Positions 29,197 to 35,249 of a stretch of DNA of 35,249 nucleotides are shown here, in pieces. The position numbers and the translations under genes are program-made. The stretch comes from Candidatus Omnitrophota bacterium (GTDB lineage: Bacteria > Omnitrophota > Gorgyraeia > JAFGHF01): NCBI GenBank assembly GCA_016939375.1, contig JAFGHF010000032.1, forward strand, positions 1 to 35,249, read 5' to 3'. Below the pieces are notes generated by a model that made no database searches, had not been told where the DNA came from, and worked only from the letters and a program-made list of their open reading frames with translations. The stretch's first letter is position 1. Each line of letters starts with the position of its first letter.

Positions 29197-30078
29197 ATGA
29201 AATACGTTCAAGAGCAACTCCAAGATAAAATCAACGCCGGCTATAAAAAGGCTGGTCTGATAACCAAAAAGCACGCCAGGACTTTCTACTTTACTTCCCA
29301 TTTTCTTTCCAAAGAGCAAAGATACTCTACCTATGCGGTATATGCTTTATGCAGAATAAGCGATGACGCCGTAGACATTAAAGAAGGCGCCTTTACTTTA
29401 GAAAAGCTATCGCAGATCAAAAGAGACCTGCAAGCTGTCTACAATAAAAAGCCTTTAGAGCGCGATATTCTCCTGGCTTTTAAAGAAACTGCGGAAAGAT
29501 ACGCCATACCCCAGGTCTATTTCGAAGAATTATTAGAAGGTGTATCTATGGACTTGACTCAAAGCCGATATCGCACCTTCGAAGACCTATATACTTATTG
29601 CTATAAGGTCGCCGGAGTCGTAGGATTGATCATGCTGAAAATATTTGGTTACACCGATAGCCGGGCCAAAGCCTATGCTGTGGATTTAGGCGTTGCCATG
29701 CAGCTTACAAATATATTAAGGGATATAAAAGAGGATTTTCAAAGAAAAAGGATCTATCTACCCGAGGAAGAAATGGAGCGTTTCGGGGTATCCGAACATG
29801 ATATCGCCAATTCCAGGGTCAACCAGAATTTCATCTCGCTTATAAAGTTTCAGGTCCAAAGAGCCAGGCAATACTATGACAATGCCCTTAAAGGAATCAA
29901 GTTTATCCGGGGCTTGCGAGCGCGTTTTGTGGCCTTGGCCATGAAAGACATATATGGAGCAATACTTGATTCTATTGAAAAAAACCGATATGATGTCTAC
30001 TCACAACGCGCATATGTGAGGATTAAAGAGAAATGGGTCATCATCTTAAAAACACTTCTAAGAGGGAAATATTTATGA
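29197..30078 (+). CDS. crtB: Phytoene synthase
   Basis: A 293-residue enzyme joining two GGPP to phytoene. Both Asp-rich motifs are present: RISDDAVD (53-60) and NILRDIKED (172-180) followed by FQRKRIYLPEEEM, and the YTYCYKVAGVVG stretch is typical of the squalene/phytoene synthase family. CrtB rather than squalene synthase is supported by the neighbouring CrtI and lycopene cyclase. No Shine-Dalgarno; predicted leaderless. Its stop overlaps the ispH start (ATGA), so precursor and carotenoid synthesis are coupled. Confidence 0.93.
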   Translation: MKYVQEQLQDKINAGYKKAGLITKKHARTFYFTSHFLSKEQRYSTYAVYALCRISDDAVDIKEGAFTLEKLSQIKRDLQAVYNKKPLERDILLAFKETAERYAIPQVYFEELLEGVSMDLTQSRYRTFEDLYTYCYKVAGVVGLIMLKIFGYTDSRAKAYAVDLGVAMQLTNILRDIKEDFQRKRIYLPEEEMERFGVSEHDIANSRVNQNFISLIKFQVQRARQYYDNALKGIKFIRGLRARFVALAMKDIYGAILDSIEKNRYDVYSQRAYVRIKEKWVIILKTLLRGKYL

Positions 30079-30914
30079 AAATAACCTTGGCTAAATCGGC
30101 TGGTTTTTGTCTAGGTGTAAAAAGGGCGCTCTCCATCGCCCACGATATCGCCAAGACCAATGATAAAGTCTATATGCTTGGCGATATCGTGCACAACGAA
30201 GATGTGGTAAGAGATATCAAGGCAATTGGTATAAAAAAGGCAAAAAAGCTCACCCGCTGCACAAAAAAAACCCTTTTAATACGGGCACACGGTATCCCCC
30301 TTAAGATCCGTGAGCGGGCTCAAAAATTGGGCTACCATATTGTAGATGCCACTTGCCCCATGGTCGAGGAAATACATAAGATCGCCATAGCAATGGAAAG
30401 CCAAGGTTTTCCGGTCATCGTCATCGGCGATAAAAAACATGATGAGGTCAAAGGGATCGTCGGCCAGTTAAGATATAAGGCGCTAGTCTTGGAAGACACT
30501 AAAGATATACCCGTAAAGAAGCTAAAAAGCTTCTCTAAAGCAGCGGTCGTAGTCCAATCCACGCAAAATACCGAAAATGTAAGTGAGATAATAGCTGTCT
30601 TAAAGACTTTGATAAAAGACATTAGGTTCTTTAATACGATCTGCAAGCCTACCAGGACAAGACAGGACGAGATAAGAAAATTGGCAAAGGCAAACGAAAC
30701 TATCATAATCATCGGCTCAAAAACAAGCGCCAATACTAAAAGGCTTTATCAAATATCAAAAAGCTTGAACCGAAGGACTTACTGGGTACAATCCGCGGAT
30801 GGGTTAAAAAAATCGTGGTTTAAAGGCGTCAAGACTGTCGGCGTGGATTCGGGGGCCTCGACTCCGGATTCAACTACCAATAGCGTCATCAATCAGATCC
30901 GCAGCTATCCTTGA
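30075..30914 (+). CDS. ispH: 4-hydroxy-3-methylbut-2-enyl diphosphate reductase
   Basis: A 279-residue IspH (LytB), the last step of the MEP pathway giving IPP and DMAPP. The three Fe-S cysteines are C12 (AGFCLGVKRA), C94 (DATCPMV) and C190 (NTICKPTRTRQDEI), with substrate His at 40, 72 and 122. The ATG at 30075 overlaps the crtB stop; the longer start 14 codons upstream lies inside crtB. Being translationally coupled to crtB is unusual for ispH. Its 3' end overlaps the convergent crtI by 45 bases. Confidence 0.95.
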   Translation: MKITLAKSAGFCLGVKRALSIAHDIAKTNDKVYMLGDIVHNEDVVRDIKAIGIKKAKKLTRCTKKTLLIRAHGIPLKIRERAQKLGYHIVDATCPMVEEIHKIAIAMESQGFPVIVIGDKKHDEVKGIVGQLRYKALVLEDTKDIPVKKLKSFSKAAVVVQSTQNTENVSEIIAVLKTLIKDIRFFNTICKPTRTRQDEIRKLAKANETIIIIGSKTSANTKRLYQISKSLNRRTYWVQSADGLKKSWFKGVKTVGVDSGASTPDSTTNSVINQIRSYP

Positions 30915-32321
30915 GCTGGCAATCACTACCGGTAGGCCACCCCCTGGCTGCGTGCTTGCCCCTACATAATAAAGTCCTTTTATCTTTCGATCGATGTTGG
31001 GTGGTCTAAAAAAGGCGCTTTGCATCAGATTATGGGCCAAGCCAAACGTTGCCCCAAACTTGATATTATATTGATCTAAAAAATTGTGCGGATAAAATTT
31101 GTGCTCGAGTTCAATCAAGCCTTCTAGATTTAACCCTAATAGCCTGTTTACCTTTTCGATGACTATTTTCTTCAGCCTCTGCTCTTGTTCGGCGGCTTTT
31201 TCTTTGGCGTTGTTTAAGTTAGGCACGGGAATAAGTACATAAAACAGGTCTTTGCCCTCTGGGGCCAAAGAGCCGTCAGTAAATGTAGGCACGTGTATGT
31301 AAAACGAAGGGTCCTCGGGTACGACCTTCTGTACAAATATCTGATCCAGGTTTTTCTTCAGGTCCCCTGAAAAAAATAGATTGTGGTGTGCCAATCCGCT
31401 TACCTTACGTTTTAAACCCCAATAAAAAAGCAGGACTGAGCATGAATACTTATAATTGGGCAGCATTCTCTGCAAAATATCCCTTTGCGCATATGCAAAA
31501 TCGGCGTTGACAACGACATTCTCAAAAGTTTCTTTACTGCGTCCGGCCTTTAATTCAATACCATTATTTGTCTTTTTTATCTGTTGTACTTCCGCGCCAT
31601 ATTGGAAAATCGCGCCGAACTTTTTTGCCATCTTCTCTAAGGCCAAGGGAATCTGATACATGCCCCCCATCGCATGAGCTATCTTCTGTACATGATCGGT
31701 ATAGCTAATCACACTGTAAAAGGCAGGGGCATTAAACGGCGAGACCCCCATAAACATAGCCTCGAATGTAAAGGCATAGCATATTTTCTCGTTTTTAAAA
31801 AACTTCTTTGCTAAGTTCCAATAGGACTCTAAGGCCCTGATCTTATAGACCAAGGGCCACAAGCTGGGTTTAAGTAAATCCTTTTTTGTAAAACAGCCGT
31901 ATAAAAGAGGTCTTACGAGCTCATAAATCCTTGTCGTCTCTTTGATGAAAGCGTCGAAGCCTTTGGCACTGCCTGGTTCGATCCTCTCCAGCTCCTGTTT
32001 CGTCCTTTGGCTGTCCCTATAGACAGTAAGCGAATCGCCATCAGAGAAAAAGATCTTATAACTTGGATCTATTATTTTTAAATCCAAATATTTTTTTATA
32101 TCTTCCCCGCAATAAGAAAATACTTCTTCAAAGAAATCCGGCATCATCACAAAAGAAGGGCCCATATCGAATTTAAAGCCTCCGTCTGCAAGCAGGTTAT
32201 TACGCCCCCCGCACTTAGGTAGCTTTTCATACACTTTGACCTGATGTCCTTTCCTCGCCAATCTGGCTGCGGTAGCTAATCCACCTACGCCTGCGCCGAC
32301 TATGCCTATCTTTTTGCCCAT
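30870..32321 (-). CDS. crtI: Phytoene desaturase
   Basis: A 483-residue CrtI-type FAD enzyme that desaturates phytoene to lycopene. The dinucleotide motif is GAGVGG (9-14) with YEK after the second strand, followed by GGRNNLLADGGFKFDMGPS; the C-terminal flavin motif reads GLYYVGASTQPGGGLPVV, the CrtI hallmark. A related methylhydroxylating CrtD or diapo-type enzyme cannot be excluded, but with crtB and a lycopene cyclase nearby lycopene formation is most likely. It follows doxX by 24 bases and its end overlaps ispH. Confidence 0.93.
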   Translation of the reverse strand: MGKKIGIVGAGVGGLATAARLARKGHQVKVYEKLPKCGGRNNLLADGGFKFDMGPSFVMMPDFFEEVFSYCGEDIKKYLDLKIIDPSYKIFFSDGDSLTVYRDSQRTKQELERIEPGSAKGFDAFIKETTRIYELVRPLLYGCFTKKDLLKPSLWPLVYKIRALESYWNLAKKFFKNEKICYAFTFEAMFMGVSPFNAPAFYSVISYTDHVQKIAHAMGGMYQIPLALEKMAKKFGAIFQYGAEVQQIKKTNNGIELKAGRSKETFENVVVNADFAYAQRDILQRMLPNYKYSCSVLLFYWGLKRKVSGLAHHNLFFSGDLKKNLDQIFVQKVVPEDPSFYIHVPTFTDGSLAPEGKDLFYVLIPVPNLNNAKEKAAEQEQRLKKIVIEKVNRLLGLNLEGLIELEHKFYPHNFLDQYNIKFGATFGLAHNLMQSAFFRPPNIDRKIKGLYYVGASTQPGGGLPVVIASSRIAADLIDDAIGS

Positions 32322-32345
32322 TTTTTTACCCTTTTTTTAAATTTC

Positions 32346-32723
32346 CTAAAATTCGTTGCCCTTGATCAGAAGATACGCGGCACAGAGAAGTAATCCCACC
32401 TGGAATTCTATTCCGCCCAAAGGGTGTGTTTGGGAAGGCATAAATGACCACTGCCCCCAATGTATCTTGATCGCCCCCAACATCACAATCGCAATGATCC
32501 CTGCTCCTATACGTGTTGACATACCTTTACCAAATCCGCCTGCAAGCAACAAAATACCGGCTATAGCCTCAGCCGCCGCTACAATATAGATGGCGATCAT
32601 GGGCATCTGTAACATTAAGGACAACTTTTCCGCACCGGGAAATTTATTTAAGCCGTGATAAATAAATACGGAGGCCAAAGCAACTCTTAAAAACCAATGC
32701 GCATATGGCGCCATTTTATTCAT
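32346..32723 (-). CDS. DoxX family membrane protein
   Basis: A 125-residue protein with four hydrophobic helices and the DoxX pattern: RVALASVFIYHGLNKF near 13-28, an AGILLLAGGF stretch and a C-terminal helix. DoxX-like proteins are linked to redox or thiosulfate:quinone reactions; the precise role is unknown. AAGGAGG precedes the ATG. It is co-directional with crtI and lies downstream of the half-ferritin gene. Confidence 0.85.
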   Translation of the reverse strand: MNKMAPYAHWFLRVALASVFIYHGLNKFPGAEKLSLMLQMPMIAIYIVAAAEAIAGILLLAGGFGKGMSTRIGAGIIAIVMLGAIKIHWGQWSFMPSQTHPLGGIEFQVGLLLCAAYLLIKGNEF

Positions 32724-32775
32724 TTTTTACCTCCTTTTAAACGTATTGCATTTAGATATCTCATAATTAAGTGCT

Positions 32776-32955
32776 CTAGTAACGAGTAAACTCGGCTATC
32801 TTCTTTTGGATAAAGATCCTGTGCTTTTCTTCCTCGGCAATGAGAAATTCAAAGATGTCCTGTGCGGCTGTGGGTTCTGCCGCGAACTCCTGGTAAAGTT
32901 TTATTGATTCTTCTTCTTTAGCTAAAGCCATCTTCAAGGCATCGATAGGCCCCAT
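32776..32955 (-). CDS. Half-ferritin (two-helix, 59 residues)
   Basis: A 59-residue gene with AAGGAG six bases before the ATG, too short for usual cut-offs. The product is half a ferritin-like bundle: helix one ALKMALAKEEESIKLYQEFA (E14-E16) and helix two FEFLIAEEEKHRIFI with ExxH as E42 to H45. Like encapsulated ferritins it could make a four-helix di-iron site only as a dimer. It starts one base after the stop of the hydrolase gene, so it is translationally coupled to it. Confidence 0.75.
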   Translation of the reverse strand: MGPIDALKMALAKEEESIKLYQEFAAEPTAAQDIFEFLIAEEEKHRIFIQKKIAEFTRY

Positions 32956-32956
32956 A

Positions 32957-33772
32957 TCAATCTCCTTTCCTTGATAGTTCTTTCTCTATGAATGATTTAA
33001 TGACTGAAAGATATGATTCCTGAGAGTCATATAAAACGCTATTATGCCCGCCTCTTAGTTGGGCAAAATGCTTTGGGTTGTCTGCGGCATCATAGAGCTT
33101 CTTTGCCAGGATAAAAGGGACTACTTCATCATCTTTGCTGTGCATAAACAACTTTGGGGCTTTGACCTTTCCGATCTTGGCTAATGAGTCGAAGCTATCG
33201 GCAAAAAGAAAGCTCGGCAGAAACGGGTATATAGCTTTAGCCATATCCCTACCCCTGCTAAAACCGCCTTCGATGATCAATCCCCCTACCTTTTCCTCTG
33301 CAGCAAGGTGGATCACCACAGCTGACCCTAAAGATTCTCCATAGAGGATAATGGCCTCTGCGGGGATTTTGCGCTTACGCAACAAGTAATCGTAGGCTGC
33401 CCGGGCATCAGCATATAGCCCCTTTTCCGAAGGAGAACCCTGACTCTTGCCATAACCTCTATAATCAATAATAAATGAACTGAGGCCCAGGTTGTAAAAA
33501 TAGACCAGTTTTTCCATCCTATGGCCGATGTTTCCGCCGTTGCCGTGGCAAAAGAGTACAGTATATTTTGTATCCTTGCCGGGGACGAACCAACCGTTTA
33601 TACGTAAGCCATCTTCGGTGATAACATCAATATCTTCAAAGGCAAGCCCAGCTAGGTCGGGATAGTAATCGACCCCTTTTGTGGGTAAATAAATGGCTTT
33701 GCTTTCTATGTATTTAATATACCCGAAAAGCAAAGCGATGCCCAGTAAAAAATATACAGCCACTTTGGCCAT
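32957..33772 (-). CDS. Alpha/beta hydrolase with N-terminal anchor
   Basis: A 271-residue serine hydrolase of the alpha/beta fold. The oxyanion HGNGG is at 76-80, the nucleophile elbow GESLGS has S147, the acid is D214/D215 (SKDDEVVP) and the His is H243 (GGHNSV). A hydrophobic N-terminal segment (3-18) anchors it in the inner membrane or acts as uncleaved signal. It resembles the BEM46/COG1073 group of lipid- or ester-acting enzymes. Substrate unknown. AAAGGAGG stands 11 bases before the ATG. Confidence 0.9.
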   Translation of the reverse strand: MAKVAVYFLLGIALLFGYIKYIESKAIYLPTKGVDYYPDLAGLAFEDIDVITEDGLRINGWFVPGKDTKYTVLFCHGNGGNIGHRMEKLVYFYNLGLSSFIIDYRGYGKSQGSPSEKGLYADARAAYDYLLRKRKIPAEAIILYGESLGSAVVIHLAAEEKVGGLIIEGGFSRGRDMAKAIYPFLPSFLFADSFDSLAKIGKVKAPKLFMHSKDDEVVPFILAKKLYDAADNPKHFAQLRGGHNSVLYDSQESYLSVIKSFIEKELSRKGD

Positions 33773-33811
33773 GATGTTGATCCAGGCCTCCTTTGACTTT
33801 GTACCTTTGAT

Positions 33812-35200
33812 TCATCTTATCCTCTGCATGGAAGAGATATCCTGCCGCTGAATAGTGACCGTGCCAAATGAGTTACCGACAAACACATCTAAGGTAATCG
33901 CATCCTGTCCTTCCCGTTTAAGCCTGCCTTCTATCTGACGTCCGTTTTTTAAAAAGACAATCAGATCCTGAGAAAACGGTACCACCTGCTTAGAGACAGG
34001 CTTTTTTGTCTCCAGGCGCATGATATTTCTCTGGATAAAGCCTTTGCTGGAAAAAAGGTCTTTGGCTCTCTCAAAGTCCTGCAATGCTTGTGCGTCTTCT
34101 CCTAAATATTCATGTATTTGCGCCCGCGTATAATACGCTTCAGGGTAAAATGGATCGTCTTGAATCGCTTTATCGATTACCTCTTTTGCCTTTATATACT
34201 CGCCTAACCCCTTATACGCCAGGGCTAATCTATTTTTGCTGAAAGGGTCAGAGGCGTCGGCTTGGGCAGAAACAATCTCTATTTCGCTTTTATATTCCCT
34301 TTTTGCCTGTTCTTCCTTTCCCCAGGCCTTATAGATATCCCCTATGTCGTTATGGACGTTCGGATAGCTGGAATTTACGTTCAAGAGTTCCCTATATTTT
34401 TGCAATGCTTCTTCGAAATTGCCGTTATCCCTCAAGGTACCGGCCAGACTATATAAAATATCCATATCATGTGGGGCAAGCTCGAATGCCTTTCTTAGGT
34501 AGTCTATGGCTTCCTTATATCTTTCCAGCCGCATATAGGCAATCCCTACATCGTTATAGACATTATAAAAACTTGCATCATCAAGCCCATTCTCAATAGC
34601 ACTTTTATAATCAGAGATGGCCTCTTCGATTTGATTGCGGGCAAATTTGATATCACCGAGGCTCTTATAGGCAAGGGCAAATCCCGAATCGAGGTCGATA
34701 ATCTCAGTTAATTTTAACTCGGCGTTGTGCATATCTTGAGCTTCAAAATAGTCTGCAACCCGGTTGTACAAAGAGACCAGATGTTTATAATCAAGGCGGG
34801 CGAGATCATCGTCTGCTCTCTTTTTTTCTAAAAATTTTGCTTTTTCTAAATAATCTCGCGCCTTCTGATATTGGCCCATGTCCTCATAAATATGGGCCAG
34901 GCCAAAATATGCCTCCGAACAACCAGAATCCAGCTCAAGGGCTTTATTATATTCTTCGATCGCCATATCGGGCATACCTTTCGCGCAAAAGGCATTGGCC
35001 AAATTACACAGCACATTGGCCTGGGGCTTAAGCCTTAAAGACAACTCAAAAGACTTGATAGCCTGGTCTACCTCTGCCCTATTATGCTCACAGACCCCTT
35101 TGTTGTTTATAAAAATTGCTGCCTTAGACATAAGAAAAGGCCAGGAAACAAGCACAATGATTATCAAGATCGACAGCTCTATCAATGTCCTTCTTTTCAT
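33812..35200 (-). CDS. TPR protein with C-terminal Sm-like domain
   Basis: A 462-residue protein with an N-terminal membrane helix (about 7-27), roughly nine to ten TPR repeats from 47 to 395 (NLANAFCAKGMPDMAIEEYN, AYFGLAHIYEDMGQYQKARD and similar), and a C-terminal beta domain from about 410 (IVFLKNGRQIEGRL...TVTIQRQDISSMQ) that fits an Sm/SH3-like fold seen in secreted TPR proteins. Likely an envelope scaffold for protein complexes; partner unknown. The gene begins just inside the window edge with a good promoter upstream. Confidence 0.85.
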   Translation of the reverse strand: MKRRTLIELSILIIIVLVSWPFLMSKAAIFINNKGVCEHNRAEVDQAIKSFELSLRLKPQANVLCNLANAFCAKGMPDMAIEEYNKALELDSGCSEAYFGLAHIYEDMGQYQKARDYLEKAKFLEKKRADDDLARLDYKHLVSLYNRVADYFEAQDMHNAELKLTEIIDLDSGFALAYKSLGDIKFARNQIEEAISDYKSAIENGLDDASFYNVYNDVGIAYMRLERYKEAIDYLRKAFELAPHDMDILYSLAGTLRDNGNFEEALQKYRELLNVNSSYPNVHNDIGDIYKAWGKEEQAKREYKSEIEIVSAQADASDPFSKNRLALAYKGLGEYIKAKEVIDKAIQDDPFYPEAYYTRAQIHEYLGEDAQALQDFERAKDLFSSKGFIQRNIMRLETKKPVSKQVVPFSQDLIVFLKNGRQIEGRLKREGQDAITLDVFVGNSFGTVTIQRQDISSMQRIR

Positions 35201-35220
35201 ATGATAATCCCTCAGCTAAA

Positions 35221-35249
35221 ATGATACAATAAAATCGGCATACGGGCAA
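35221..35249 (-). promoter_or_regulatory. Promoter upstream of TPR gene
   Basis: TTGCCC (35244-35249), 17-base spacer and TATCAT (35221-35226) on the minus strand, at the window's edge, about 20 bases before the TPR start codon; GAGGGA serves as ribosome-binding site. Confidence 0.5.

Overview
The window looks like a chromosome segment of an uncultured Gram-negative-type bacterium. Omnitrophota or a relative is my best guess, from the mix of type IV pilin-like genes, TatT-like and other TPR proteins, a zinc-ribbon/GQFA-repeat protein, DUF169, DUF3786 and a split lycopene cyclase. That assignment is inference from gene content, not a search result. Nearly all genes lie on the minus strand and most have a clear Shine-Dalgarno sequence. 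Only the GGPP synthase, phytoene synthase and ispH genes are on the plus strand.

Left part (1-5660) looks like an accessory island. From its right edge leftward it holds the 5' half of a tRNA-His gene, arm-like direct repeats, a good minus-strand promoter, a leader with a terminator hairpin, and then a file of mostly unknown membrane-protein genes and one secreted ankyrin protein. Four of these genes are each preceded within about 30 bases by a copy of one direct repeat. Its longest copy is the tail of a broken tyrosine-recombinase N-terminus. A PIN-domain gene, another membrane protein and a small basic protein follow. This is the most unusual part of the window.

Middle-left (5670-13200) starts with a twin 45-bp hairpin repeat abutting a GIY-YIG nuclease gene. 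It continues with many small envelope proteins: two lipoproteins, several secreted coiled-coil or unknown proteins, a PilZ protein, a lone receiver domain, a bacterial PH-like protein, an exported cyclophilin, a ferritin-like protein and the GQFA-repeat protein. Three genes shorter than 60 codons are described here or further right (10326-10481, 12386-12553, 32776-32955). Two tRNA genes (Arg-TCT and Pro-TGG, both with encoded CCA) follow at 13197-13397 behind a strong promoter.

Middle (13640-21380) holds three transcription units: a STAS protein with a D-2-hydroxyacid dehydrogenase; a PilV/PilW/PilX-like minor-pilin set with a 4Fe-4S membrane protein; and a unit of small membrane protein, ATP-grasp ligase, stand-alone GMP-synthase-like PP-loop enzyme and DUF169 protein that may form an undescribed biosynthetic pathway.

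Right part (21390-35249) begins with a membrane-anchored AmmeMemoRadiSam radical SAM enzyme, a thioesterase, DUF3786, a TPR/potassium-channel fusion, a zinc-ribbon protein, a type II NADH dehydrogenase and a MenA-like prenyltransferase, which suggests quinone-linked respiration. An isoprenoid/carotenoid cluster follows: GGPP synthase, split lycopene cyclase, phytoene synthase, IspH and CrtI, enough on paper for isoprenoid precursor to cyclic carotenoid. Three of these genes lack a Shine-Dalgarno and have promoter-like sequences so close to the start codon that leaderless mRNAs are likely. The window closes with DoxX, a 59-residue half-ferritin, an alpha/beta hydrolase and a TPR protein, co-directional with crtI.
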